Source: Saccharothrix syringae
GTDB lineage: Bacteria > Actinomycetota > Actinomycetes > Mycobacteriales > Pseudonocardiaceae
Length of the DNA: 64,000 nucleotides
Assembly (NCBI RefSeq): GCF_009498035.1
Contig: NZ_CP034550.1
Location: 1,612,001 to 1,676,000 of the forward strand
Reading direction: 5' to 3'
Below, in pieces: positions 25,029-33,683 of this stretch; position 1 is the first letter of the stretch; the number at the start of each line of letters is the position of its first letter. The notes beneath the pieces were generated by a model. It made no database searches. It saw nothing but the letters and a program-made list of their open reading frames with translations, and had not been told where the DNA came from. The position numbers and the translations under genes were made by a program.

Positions 25029-25796
25029 TCAACAGCTGAACCAGTCGGTCACCTCGCGGATGACGAACGCCTGCCACTCCTGGCTCTGGGGATCGGCGTA
25101 GGTGGGGTCGTCGTGGACGGCGAAGCCGTGCTGGGCTCCGTCGATTTCCAGCAGTCGGTGTTCGGTGGTCAGGTGCGCGAGGGCGGCGCGCGAGGATTCG
25201 ACGGGGACGAAGGTGTCCTTGGTGCCGTGGACGATGAGGGTGGGTGCCGCGATTTCGCCGAGGACTTCGTTCGGCTTGAGCCAGAAGACCTCGTTGAGGA
25301 TGCCGTAGCCGTGCTTGAGGCTTGGGCTGAACTCGATGTAGCCCTGTTCGGTCCAGTAGACGCGGTTGTCGATGGTGCGCTTCTTGTAGTCGAGCCGGGG
25401 GTTGAGCAGCACCAGGCGCTCGATCTCGTCCGGCCGTTTGGCGGCGTAGTAGCCGCAGATGCTGGCGCCGATGAGGCCGGCCTTGGGGAGGGTCGTCCTC
25501 GCGCGAATGGCCGCCACCGCCACCCGGATGTCGTTGAGCATGGAGGACAGCGTCAGGTCCTGCTGCCGACCTTCACTCTCGCCGTGTCCGCGGTGGTCGA
25601 AGCGCAGCGATGCGATGCCCGCTTCGGCCAGGCCCGCCGCCAGACGTGTGAAGAAGCCGCCTTCATCGCGGGTCACCCCACCGCCGTGGACCAGGACGGC
25701 GGCGTGCTCGGCCGGGGCTTCCGGCAGCACCAGGGTGCTCTGGAGGTGCAGGCCGTCCAGGGTGCGGAGGCGCGGGAAGTCGGACGAGGCGGTCAT
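25029..25796 (-). CDS. Alpha/beta hydrolase
   Basis: 255 aa soluble hydrolase. Oxyanion and turn motifs: VLVHGGGVTRDEGGF and FDHRGHGESEG. The nucleophile region reads GLIGASICGYYAAKR (Ser about residue 113, atypical elbow GASICG). The acid lies in VHGTKDTFVPVESS and the His in DGAQHGFAVHDD. ATG start with AGGAG 6 nt upstream. It stands alone between the regulator and STAND genes; substrate unknown. Confidence 0.8.
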   Translation of the reverse strand: MTASSDFPRLRTLDGLHLQSTLVLPEAPAEHAAVLVHGGGVTRDEGGFFTRLAAGLAEAGIASLRFDHRGHGESEGRQQDLTLSSMLNDIRVAVAAIRARTTLPKAGLIGASICGYYAAKRPDEIERLVLLNPRLDYKKRTIDNRVYWTEQGYIEFSPSLKHGYGILNEVFWLKPNEVLGEIAAPTLIVHGTKDTFVPVESSRAALAHLTTEHRLLEIDGAQHGFAVHDDPTYADPQSQEWQAFVIREVTDWFSC

Positions 25797-25891
25797 GGCG
25801 GCTCCTGCGTGTCCGGTGGCCCCCAAGCCATGGTCCACCTGCCACGGCGAGGCCGCGTGCACCGACCGAACGAACCGGGTGAGGTGAGCAG

Positions 25892-26040
25892 GTGGCGGAC
25901 GTCCACCAGGCGAAGCGGGCGGCCCGTGAACGCGTGTGGGCGCTGCTGGAGCGCGAGCGCCGTTCCGCCTGGCGTCCACGGCCACATCCCGGCGTTGGCG
26001 ATGCGGCGGAAGTCGGGGGGACGACCGCGAGGCGGCACGC
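25892..26040 (+). pseudogene. Frameshifted N-terminal remnant of 5-formyltetrahydrofolate cyclo-ligase
   Basis: From the GTG at 25892 the frame reads VADVHQAKRAARERVWALLE. Near 25954 the similarity jumps one frame to AVPPGVHGHIPALA, then shifts again towards a GDAAE segment. This order matches the start of actinobacterial 5-formyl-THF cyclo-ligases as I recall them (an AKxxxRxxVW helix followed by PGxHGRIPxF). Only about 45-50 residues remain, so the gene is broken and truncated. It sits between two minus-strand genes inside the island. Confidence 0.6.
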
Positions 26041-26052
26041 GCCAACCGGTGT

Positions 26053-28170
26053 TCAGTCGGTCGTCAACCGGGAGTTCGCCGAGTCGACCTCCGGTGCGCC
26101 GATCCGTTCGAAGATGACCCTGGCCGCGAGCCAGTGGTCACGGGCTTCGGTCGACCGCCCGAGCCCGTCGAGGACGTCACCCAGGTCGAGCAGGGTCGAC
26201 GCTTCCTCGTAGGGGTGGTCGAACCTCCGGAACACCGCCAGCGCCTCGCGGTGGTGCTCAAGCGCCTCCGGCAGTCTGCCCTCGGCCCGGCGTGACGTGC
26301 CCAGCGAGTTGAGCGCACGCGCCTCGGCGAGTCGGTCCCGCGTGCTCCGGAAGATCTCCAGGGCGCGGAGGCCGTGGTCGAACGCCTCGCCGAACCGCTC
26401 CAGGGCGCGGTGGCAGTCGCCGAGGCTGAGCAGGCACATCCCCTCGCCACGTCGCGCGCCGACCCGTCGCAGCGCGGCGAGCGCTCGGCGGTGGTGCTCC
26501 GCGGCGAGGTCGAACCGGCCGGCGTCCTGGTGGATCAAACCGATGCCGCGCAGGGCGAAGCCCTCGTTCCGGGAGTCCCCGGCCGCCCTGCTCAGGGCGA
26601 CGGCCTCGTGGTAGGAGGCCAGTGCCCCGTCGACGTTGCCCAGGAAGCCGTCGGCGTCACCGAGGCCGATGAGGTTCGCGACCACCCAGGGGCGCGAGTT
26701 GATCTCCCGCGAAGCCCGCACACCGGTGGCGTACACCTGCCGGTAGTCCGACCAGTACGCCCGGACCTCGTAGAACCCCGCCACCGCTCTGGGCATCACC
26801 GCCGCGAGGTCCAGGTGGTTCGAGGTCAGGGCCTGTTCGAGGACGGCGAGCAGGGTGAACCTCTCGACCTCGAACCAGGCCAGCGCCTCCTCGGCGCCGG
26901 AGAACGACAGCGGCTCGACCGGGTCGTCGCCGTCCGGCAGGTCCGCCGCCCCGAGGGACAGGTCCGGCAGGAACGACCGCCGTGCGTTCGCCGCGCTCAG
27001 CAGGTACCAGCGGGTGACCCGGCGGACCGCCCGCCGGCGTTCCCCCGCCGTCTCCTCGGCGTCGGCGCGCTCGGCGGCGTAGAGGCGGACCAGGTCGTGC
27101 AGGCGGAAGCGCTCCGCCGCGACCTGCTGCACGAGGTGGGAGTCGGTCAGGGACCCGAGTGCGCGGCGGGCCGACCGGCTGTCGTGGTCGGTCAGCGCCG
27201 CCGCGGCCGCGGTGCCGATGTCCGTGCCCGCGTGCAGGCCGAGCAGCCGGAACGCCCTGGCCGCCACCGGGGACAACCGGTGGTAGGACCAGGAGAAGAC
27301 GGCGCGGACGTCGGCGAGTTCGTCGTTGCGGGACGTCAGCGCGTCGAGCCGCCGGTACTCGTCGTCCAGTTCGTCGGCGAGTTCGGCCAGGGGGAGGTAG
27401 ACCTCATCGGTGAGCCGTTCCGCGACGATCCTCAGGGCCAGTGGCAGGTAGCCGCAGCGCAGTGCGATCCGCGCCGCCGGTCCGGGTTCGCGGTCGACCC
27501 GCTCGGCACCGATCAGCCGGCGGAGCACTTCCACCGATTCGTCGGGGGTGAGGACGTCCAACACGATGGGGCCGGCACCTTCGGTGACGATGAGACTGGA
27601 CAGGCGGCTGCGGCTCGTTATGACGGTGAAGCACTCCGGTGCGGCGGGGAGCAGCGGGCGGACCTGGGCGGCGCTCGCGGCGTTGTCGATCACGACGAGC
27701 ACGCGCTTGCCGTCGAGCACCGACCGGTACAGGGACGCGGACAGCTCCGGGTCCGCCGGGATCCTCTCGGGTGGCACGCCGAGCGCGTGGAGGAAGAACT
27801 CGACGCCTTGTCGGGGTGTCAGCGCCAGGCCCGGCCCGTAGCCGCGCAGGTCGAGGTACAGGTCGCCGTCCCGGAAGCGGCGCCGCACCCGGTGCGCCCA
27901 GTGCAGGGCCAGGGTCGACTTGCCCGTTCCCGGGGCGCCGGTGACGGACGTCATCGGCGGCGAGCTCTCCAGCAGCAGCGCGTCGAGGGTCGCCAACTGC
28001 TCCTCGCGGTTGACGAAGCGCGCGGGTGCGTTCGGGAGCTGCCTGGGCAGCGCGACCCCGGCCGCGGCGTGGCCCATGTGGACGTCGCCGTGTATCGCGC
28101 CGGCTTGCACCACGGAGTTGATCCGGCCGGTGACCTCGTTCCCGCCGCCGCCCGTCGGCTCGCCCGTCAT
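26053..28170 (-). CDS. STAND ATPase (NB-ARC + TPR, NLR-like) with N-terminal VVQAG signalling-type motif
   Basis: 705 aa. Residues 11-31 form a short motif, NEVTGRINSVVQAGAIHGDV, before any folded domain. The NB-ARC module follows: Walker A GAPGTGKS (78-85), Walker B VLVVIDNAA (about 158), TSRSRL sensor and RCGYLPLAL (GxP-like). A winged-helix segment (HRLSPVAARAFRLLGLHAG) and TPR repeats from about 500 (GNVDGALASYHEAVALSRA, GRFDLAAEHHRRALAALRR) complete it. Such proteins sense a signal with the TPR and oligomerise through NB-ARC. It is the third gene of a tight operon, 6 bp after the DUF6879 gene. The effector is not fused; the N-terminal motif may recruit one. Confidence 0.88.
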   Translation of the reverse strand: MTGEPTGGGGNEVTGRINSVVQAGAIHGDVHMGHAAAGVALPRQLPNAPARFVNREEQLATLDALLLESSPPMTSVTGAPGTGKSTLALHWAHRVRRRFRDGDLYLDLRGYGPGLALTPRQGVEFFLHALGVPPERIPADPELSASLYRSVLDGKRVLVVIDNAASAAQVRPLLPAAPECFTVITSRSRLSSLIVTEGAGPIVLDVLTPDESVEVLRRLIGAERVDREPGPAARIALRCGYLPLALRIVAERLTDEVYLPLAELADELDDEYRRLDALTSRNDELADVRAVFSWSYHRLSPVAARAFRLLGLHAGTDIGTAAAAALTDHDSRSARRALGSLTDSHLVQQVAAERFRLHDLVRLYAAERADAEETAGERRRAVRRVTRWYLLSAANARRSFLPDLSLGAADLPDGDDPVEPLSFSGAEEALAWFEVERFTLLAVLEQALTSNHLDLAAVMPRAVAGFYEVRAYWSDYRQVYATGVRASREINSRPWVVANLIGLGDADGFLGNVDGALASYHEAVALSRAAGDSRNEGFALRGIGLIHQDAGRFDLAAEHHRRALAALRRVGARRGEGMCLLSLGDCHRALERFGEAFDHGLRALEIFRSTRDRLAEARALNSLGTSRRAEGRLPEALEHHREALAVFRRFDHPYEEASTLLDLGDVLDGLGRSTEARDHWLAARVIFERIGAPEVDSANSRLTTD

Positions 28171-28176
28171 CGGCGG

Positions 28177-28740
28177 TCAACCGGGCAGCGAGTTCCGGTA
28201 CTGGTCGAACGGCACGCTGTGCGCCACCGCGAGTTCCCGGTAGTCCAGGTACTCGCCCACCGCGGCGCCGGTCAGCAGTTCCCGTCCGGTCTGGACACCT
28301 CCTTCGTAGTGCAGGAGGACCACCGAGTCGTCGTCGAAGACCCAGAAGTCCTGCGCGGGCAGCACGTCGGTCACCGGGTCGTGCGAATCCAGGACGCGTA
28401 TTTCCTCGCCCGCCTCGACATTTCCGGGATAGGCCCAGGCGAACTGGCGGCGCTGGTAGTCCGTCAGCGGGTTCGCCACCACGCGCACCCGCCGGACGAC
28501 CTTGCCGGAGCGCCGGTACTCGCGAAGGCTGCCGTGCCACTCCGCGTTGTACGCGGGCGGCATCGGTTCGCCCGCGAGGAACAGCTCCATCAAGCCGCGC
28601 TCTGATTCGACGTTGTACTCCGGCAGCGTCTCCAGTCGAAAGGCGGTTCGGTCGAAGGCGTCCCACTGCCGCGCCCAGGCGTCGAGGTCCAGCGGTTCTC
28701 CGCCTTGTCCCGGCTCCCACCCGGACTCACCCGACGGCAC
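28177..28740 (-). CDS. DUF6879 family protein
   Basis: 187 aa from the GTG at 28740, which overlaps the end of the upstream 65-aa gene by 14 bp. A CTG near 28692 with GGAG upstream is an alternative. Family signatures are clear: TLPEYNVESERGLMELFLAG, GKVVRRVRVVANPLTDYQRR, FAWAYPGNVEAGEEIRVLD and DFWVFDDDSVVLLHYEG. DUF6879 proteins are common in actinomycetes and have no established function. Position between a small partner and a STAND ATPase suggests a role in that system. Confidence 0.82.
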   Translation of the reverse strand: MPSGESGWEPGQGGEPLDLDAWARQWDAFDRTAFRLETLPEYNVESERGLMELFLAGEPMPPAYNAEWHGSLREYRRSGKVVRRVRVVANPLTDYQRRQFAWAYPGNVEAGEEIRVLDSHDPVTDVLPAQDFWVFDDDSVVLLHYEGGVQTGRELLTGAAVGEYLDYRELAVAHSVPFDQYRNSLPG

Positions 28741-28924
28741 GTGCGGCCGCCACGAGCAGGTCGAGGGGGATCTCGACCACGGCTTCACCGTCCGGCGGGG
28801 TCACGTCGCCGGTGTCCGGCACGAGCGCGCCCTGGACCGCGATCGTCCCCCGGTCGGTCGCGTAGATAGTCGGGCAATTCCGATCATCGCAAGGGCTGTT
28901 CCCGGCCACAAGAGTCAACTTCAC
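28727..28924 (-). CDS. Small conserved protein paired with DUF6879
   Basis: 65 aa: an N-terminal strand, a CDDRNCPTIYATDRG segment with two Cys, then TIAVQGALV and a C-terminal VEIPLDLLVAAARAVG. As I recall, this pattern is the usual upstream partner of DUF6879 genes in actinomycetes. GTG 28924 with GAGGGGG upstream. First gene of the operon leading to the STAND ATPase; a TAGCAT -10-like hexamer lies about 45 bp upstream. Function unknown. Confidence 0.7.
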   Translation of the reverse strand: MKLTLVAGNSPCDDRNCPTIYATDRGTIAVQGALVPDTGDVTPPDGEAVVEIPLDLLVAAARAVG

Positions 28925-29193
28925 GTCGCAGCCCCCTCGGATCGGGTCGAGTGGAATCGAGAAACCGATGCTAGCACGGCTTTCTCTGTTTTCCCTGCGG
29001 CGTGCCCGGGAACAACCGTATCGGGGGATAGTCGTGGCGTGTCGACAACTCGTTCTCATGATCGGCTGCGCCGGCTGCGGTGCTGCGACCTGTGGTAATA
29101 ATGCGTTATCGGGCCCGGCGAGTAAATGCGGCCAATTTCTGGTTCGGGTTGTTCGACGTCGCGAGTTCCGCAGTATTGCGGGTCGGAGTCTTG

Positions 29194-30100
29194 GTGTCCG
29201 TTTCCGAGCTTGAGCTGGTGCGGGCACTGTGGTGCGCAGATGGGGGATCTCCTGATAGATCGGACGGTGTCTATGCGCCGTTCCACCAGGGGTTCCGTTG
29301 TTATCGTGCCCGATGCCCGCGAGCGGTGTCACCGCGGGTGCCCGATGCTGTCGTCTGGCCGCTTCCCACGAGCCCGTTCGGCGGGCGAGGCGGTAGCCGG
29401 GTGATCGTGGACGCGATCCTGTACGTGGTCGACAACGGCATCACATGGCGGGCCCTGCCGGCGGACTGCCCGCCCTGGCCCACGGTCTACCAGCGTTTCG
29501 CCGCCTGGGGAGAGGGTCGGTGCGTCGCAGCGACTGCTCGACGGACTGCGCGACCGCGTGCGGCTCGCGGGAGCGCGGGTCGCGGCGCCGTCGGCGGCGG
29601 TGATGGACTCGCAGTCGGTGCGCGCGGCCGCCACCGTCGGCCGGGCCACGCGGGGGTGGGACGGCGGGAAGAAGGTCGCGGGCCGTAAGCGGCACGTCGT
29701 CGTGGACACCATGGGCCTGCCGTTGGCGGTGCTGGTCACGCCCGCCTCGACGCAGGACCGGGTTGCCGCCCGCGGCCTGCTGCGCCGGATGCGCGACACC
29801 GCCGGGAAACGGGCCGCGCCGGTCTGGGCCGACGGCGGCTACACCGGACCGTTGCTCGACTGGGCACGCAGGACCTTCGGCCTGGTGGTGGAAATCGTTG
29901 AGCGTCCGCGGGTGCCGTGCGTCACCGTGCTGCCCAGAAGGTGGGTGGTGGAAAGGAGCCTGGCCTGGATCACCGGACACCGCCGCTGCGTCCGCGACTA
30001 CGAACGCCCACCCCACCACCACGAAGCCATGGTCCGCTGGTCCATGATCCGCATCACCAGCCGCCGACTCACCCAACACCAGCAGCTCGGAAACGGGCAC
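29194..30100 (+). mobile_element. IS5-type insertion sequence (907 bp), probably inactive
   Basis: Terminal inverted repeats at 29194-29210 and 30084-30100 match in 16 of 17 positions (GTGYCCGTTTCCGAGCT). They enclose a DDE transposase whose reading frame is split. The length fits small IS5-family (IS427-like) elements. I see no clear target-site duplication; flanks are TTG on the left and TTA on the right. It separates the STAND operon from the following genes. Confidence 0.8.
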
Positions 30101-30250
30101 TTATCGAATTTCACGCGAAGTGCTCGCCGTGGGCGATCTCCGCTCCTGCGGCGAGCGGCTTTCCGGGCAACCGCTGTGGCAGGTGCTGTCCCGAGGGGGC
30201 GACTCCCCGGGACAGCACCCACCTCCCCCTGGTGGTCGGCCGATCGGTGA
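29326..30250 (+). pseudogene. IS5-family transposase, frame-disrupted
   Basis: The first part, with VIVDAILYVVDNGITWRALP and CPPWPTVYQRFAAWGE, is in one frame. After about 29510 the similarity continues in the +1 frame: LLDGLRDRVRLAG, AVMDSQSVRAAATVGRA, GRKRHVVVDTMGLPLAVLVT (DDE Asp), VWADGGYTGPLLDWA (second Asp) and RRWVVERSLAWITGHRR (Glu). Either a programmed frameshift as in IS427 relatives or a mutation explains this. The second frame has no stop before the right terminal repeat and runs to 30250 outside the element, which favours decay. Confidence 0.78.
30182..30219. terminator. Terminator hairpin
   Basis: Perfect 12-bp stem GGTGCTGTCCCG (30182-30193) with its complement at 30208-30219. 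It lies 44 bp downstream of the small membrane protein's stop on the minus strand. Confidence 0.7.
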
Positions 30251-30262
30251 CGAGCCGGGCGG

Positions 30263-30439
30263 TCACCTCTCGTCGACCGCGGTCCGTCGGCGTTCGTCGC
30301 CGGTCGCCAGTTCGCGCCGGCGCCGGGCGAGTGCTTCGCCGCGCTGGTGCTGGGCCCGCGTGGTGTACCCGTTGCCCGCGAGGGCGCCCAGGAGGAAGAC
30401 CGTCGCGAGGGCCGCCGTCACCAGGAGCACCGAGTACAT
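30263..30439 (-). CDS. Small single-pass membrane protein
   Basis: 58 aa. The N-terminus MYSVLLVTAALATVFLLGAL is one TM helix; the remainder (RGEALARRRRELATGDERRR) is highly charged and helical, presumably cytoplasmic. ATG 30439 has GAGGGGC about 8 nt upstream, and a terminator follows. Codon usage is ordinary for the genome. It lies directly beside the IS. No family recognised. Confidence 0.65.
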   Translation of the reverse strand: MYSVLLVTAALATVFLLGALAGNGYTTRAQHQRGEALARRRRELATGDERRRTAVDER

Positions 30440-30534
30440 GGGAACCGCCCCTCATTTCTGCCTTGGCCGCCGCGGGGAGAAGCCACCAGACTTGACCCCG
30501 AACAGCTCAACCGACGCGGGGTGGGGCGATCAAG

Positions 30535-33138
30535 GTGGGGTCCGGGGGAGATCTGGCGACATCGGGTGGAACGACGACCTGGGCGCGCCACGACCTCGTC
30601 CGGGAACTCGGCCAGGTGCGCGAGCGCGGCATCATGCGGGTGGACAGCCCGAACCCGGACCTGCGGCCGCGGGAGCTGCCGATCCTGCGCACCGTCGCCC
30701 ACCGGTGGGACCCGTCGCGCCGGTCGTTCGCCAACAAGCTGCTGGACCTGGTCCGCGAGGCCGTCTCCGAGATCCCCGACGGGTTGGCCAAGGAGGCCGC
30801 CAAGCGGCTCTACGGGCTCGACTCGGACCCCACGTTCCCGCGGCCCAGCCAGTGGCGCACCGAGGCCCGCAAGATGTTCCCGCTGCTCGGCGCCGACGAG
30901 TGGCGCAAGGGCACCGAGCTGGAGATCCTCGGCCTCGTCGCGGGCAACGTCGAGGTGCTGGTCGCCGACGAGCGCCGGGTCGAGCCCGGGGCGTGGCGGC
31001 CGATCCGCGCGCTGCCCCGGTCGACCAGGCTGGTCGGCCGCGACGCCGAGCTGCGGCAGCTCGTCGAGGCGTGCGGCCCGGAGCGGGAGCACATGCCCCT
31101 GTGCTTCCTGCACGGGATGGCGGGCGTGGGCAAGACCGCCCTGGCGGTCACCGCGGCGCACCTGCTGGCCAACCGCTACGACGACGGCCAGCTCTACCTG
31201 AACCTGCACGGCTTCACCGCCGGGCGCGAACCGCTGACCGCGTACGAGGCGCTGGGCGCCCTGCTCCGCCAGGTCGACGTGACCACCCCGCTGCCGCAGG
31301 ACGTCGACGAGCGGTCCGCGCTGTGGCGGCGGCACCTGTCCGGGCGCCGCGTGGTGCTCGTGCTGGACAACGCGGTGTCCGCCGAGCAGCTCGAACCGCT
31401 GCTGCCGGGCACCCCGACGTGCGCCGTGCTCGCCACGTCGCGGCGGCACCTCGACGCGGTCGACCACTCCTGGGAGCTGACCGTCGACAGCCTCGCCCCG
31501 GACGACGCCGTGGAGCTGCTGCGGTCCGCCCTGCCCGCGGACCACCGGATCGGCCAGGTGCACGAGCTGCGGCGCATCGCGGACGCCTGCGGCCGGCTGC
31601 CGCTCGCCCTGCACATCACCGCCCGCCACATCCACCGCAGGCCCCGCGAGCCGCTGGCCGGCCTGGCGCAGGGCATGGCGTCCTCGCCGGTCCGGCGCTC
31701 CCGGGTCGTGGACAAGCACGGGGCCATCAGCAACGCCCTGCTCGCCTCCTACCACCGGGTCGACCCGCGGGACCGGGAAGTCCTCCGGCTGGTCTCCGTG
31801 CTGCCGGGGGTGGCCTTCACGACCGGCGTCGTCAGCGCGGTCTGCCGGCTCGACGGGGACGAGGCGGAGGGCGTGCTCGACGGCCTGTACGAGGACCACC
31901 TGGTCGAGAACCCGGCGCCGGGGGTCTACCAGCTGCACGACCTGGTCCGCGACTTCCTGCGCCGGCTCGCGTTCGCCGACCCCGGGTCCGCGGGCCTGCG
32001 GCGCGTGCTGACCGACCTGGCCCGCCACTACGCCCGCCGCCTGGCCGAGGTGGTGCCGCTGCTCTACCCGGCCGGCGCGGCGACCGCCGACCCCGCGAGC
32101 AACGACCCAGCGACGACCGACCCGCTCGACCCCGCGTCCGCGCGAACCTGGCTGGACGTCGAGCGCGACGGCATCGTGGCCACGATCGAAGCGCTCGCGC
32201 GGGAGGGCGAGGACGACGCCGTGGTCGAGCTGGCCGCCCTGGTGGCGCAGGACCTGTGCACCCGCGGGCACCTGCGCAGCGCCCTGACCGTGCACCGGCT
32301 CGCCATCGGGGCCGCGGCCGACGACGGGCGCCGCGCCGGCGCCGAGGAGGACCTGGGCGTGGTCCACCTGGAGATCGGCGACTTCCCCGAGGCGCTGCGC
32401 TGCTTCCGCGCCGCCCTGGGGTTCCGGGCGCGCTCGGGGGACCGGGCGGGCGCCGCGCGGCTGCTCAACCGGATCGGGTTCACCCACGAGCGGACCGGCG
32501 AGTACGCGTCGGCGGAGGCGGCGCTGGCGGAGTCGCTGGAGTTCTCCGACGCCGAGGACCTGGCGACCAGGGCCCAGACGCTGCACAGCATGGGCGCCGT
32601 GCGGTGGCGGCAGGCGAACTACGAGGGCGCGCTGGAGTGCTTCTGGCCCGCCCTGCGCATCCGGCGGCGGCTGGGCGACCGCCACGGGCAGGGCCGGACC
32701 CTGAACAACATCGGGTTCACCTTCCACCGCCTGGGGCGGCAGCGGCGGGCGCTGGCGTTCCTCCGGCACGCGTGGCGCCTGGCCGGGGAGACCGACGACG
32801 TCCCCGCGTCGGCCACGATCCTCAACAACTTCGGGTTCGTGCTGGCCGGGACGGGGCACTGCGACGCGGGCCTGGCGTTCGCGCGGGAAGGGCTGGGCAC
32901 CGCGCGGCGGATCGGCACGCAGTACGAGGAGGGCCGCGCCCTCTGGGGCATCGGCGTCAACCTCGGCGGCCTGGGGCGGCGGGAGGAGGCGGAGGCGCAC
33001 CTGCGCGAGGCGCTGGCGATCTTCGCGGAGCTGCGGGTGCCGGAGGCGCGCGCGGTGGCCGACGAGGTGCGGGCGTCGCTGGCCGGTTCGGTGCTGGCGC
33101 TACCCGACGGCGAGGCCGACCAGGCTCTCACCCCGTGA
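30535..33138 (+). CDS. STAND ATPase (NB-ARC + TPR) with novel N-terminal domain
   Basis: 867 aa. Residues 1-165 are a helical domain I do not recognise (RHDLVRELGQVRERGIMRVD, FANKLLDLVREAVSEIPDGL, MFPLLGADEWRKGTELEIL). NB-ARC follows: RLVGRDAELRQL, Walker A GMAGVGKT, Walker B VVLVLDNAVS, ATSRRHL sensor and CGRLPLALHI. A winged helix (HRVDPRDREVLRLVSVLPG) leads into TPR repeats from about 560, many with NNIGF or LNRIGF turns. It lacks the VVQA motif of the first STAND protein. Its 3' end overlaps the convergent YbaK-type gene by 39 bp. Ligand and effector unknown. Confidence 0.85.
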   Translation: MGSGGDLATSGGTTTWARHDLVRELGQVRERGIMRVDSPNPDLRPRELPILRTVAHRWDPSRRSFANKLLDLVREAVSEIPDGLAKEAAKRLYGLDSDPTFPRPSQWRTEARKMFPLLGADEWRKGTELEILGLVAGNVEVLVADERRVEPGAWRPIRALPRSTRLVGRDAELRQLVEACGPEREHMPLCFLHGMAGVGKTALAVTAAHLLANRYDDGQLYLNLHGFTAGREPLTAYEALGALLRQVDVTTPLPQDVDERSALWRRHLSGRRVVLVLDNAVSAEQLEPLLPGTPTCAVLATSRRHLDAVDHSWELTVDSLAPDDAVELLRSALPADHRIGQVHELRRIADACGRLPLALHITARHIHRRPREPLAGLAQGMASSPVRRSRVVDKHGAISNALLASYHRVDPRDREVLRLVSVLPGVAFTTGVVSAVCRLDGDEAEGVLDGLYEDHLVENPAPGVYQLHDLVRDFLRRLAFADPGSAGLRRVLTDLARHYARRLAEVVPLLYPAGAATADPASNDPATTDPLDPASARTWLDVERDGIVATIEALAREGEDDAVVELAALVAQDLCTRGHLRSALTVHRLAIGAAADDGRRAGAEEDLGVVHLEIGDFPEALRCFRAALGFRARSGDRAGAARLLNRIGFTHERTGEYASAEAALAESLEFSDAEDLATRAQTLHSMGAVRWRQANYEGALECFWPALRIRRRLGDRHGQGRTLNNIGFTFHRLGRQRRALAFLRHAWRLAGETDDVPASATILNNFGFVLAGTGHCDAGLAFAREGLGTARRIGTQYEEGRALWGIGVNLGGLGRREEAEAHLREALAIFAELRVPEARAVADEVRASLAGSVLALPDGEADQALTP

Positions 33139-33639
33139 CAGCCCCAGCAGCACCTCGCCGGGCAGGCACAGCTTCGAGCGCACCCGCCCGCTGCCCACCA
33201 CGACCCGGGGAGCGGCCGCGATCCGCGAGTCGACCAGCACGCGCCAGTCGTCGGGCAGGCCGATCGCGGTCATGCTGCCGTACTCCATGCCGGTCGCCTC
33301 GACGGCGACCTCCCTGGGGATCAGCGTCACCCGGCGCATGCCCAGGTGCCGCCGGACGAAGCCGTTGAGGTCGGTGCGGGTGCCGGGCCGGATCACGCAC
33401 GCCGCGCGCACCGACCGCCCGGCGCGGCTGCCCTCCACGAGCACGCAGTTCGCACCCTCGTCGTAGTCGAACCCGTAGCGGTCGCAGAATTCCACCCCAC
33501 CCGCCGAAGCCGGGTCGATCTCCGCGACGAGGACCGAATCGCGCGGCCCGGGCGGCAGGGCCGCGATGGCTTCGCGCACCGGTTCGGCCAGCAAGTGCCC
33601 GGCGGTGGCCGCGGGGTGGAATTCCAGGGTTTCCGCCAC
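33100..33639 (-). CDS. YbaK/ProX-type aminoacyl-tRNA deacylase domain protein
   Basis: 179 aa, single YbaK/EbsC domain: NCVLVEGSRAGRSVRAACVI, DLNGFVRRHLGMRRV, EATGMEYGSMTAIGLPDDW and VVVGSGRVRSKLCLP. The family hydrolyses mischarged aminoacyl-tRNAs, but the substrate of this member cannot be told. The start is GTG 33639, where the family alignment begins. It is followed on the opposite strand by an overlapping STAND gene end. Confidence 0.8.
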   Translation of the reverse strand: MAETLEFHPAATAGHLLAEPVREAIAALPPGPRDSVLVAEIDPASAGGVEFCDRYGFDYDEGANCVLVEGSRAGRSVRAACVIRPGTRTDLNGFVRRHLGMRRVTLIPREVAVEATGMEYGSMTAIGLPDDWRVLVDSRIAAAPRVVVGSGRVRSKLCLPGEVLLGLSRGESLVGLAVG

Positions 33640-33683
33640 GGCCGGCAGCGTACTCCCGGCCTCGTTACCACTACCAGGTGATA

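Noticed and set aside
26053..33138. SARP-type antibiotic regulators
   Set aside because: Both NB-ARC/TPR proteins lack the N-terminal OmpR-like winged helix and BTAD domain that define SARPs.
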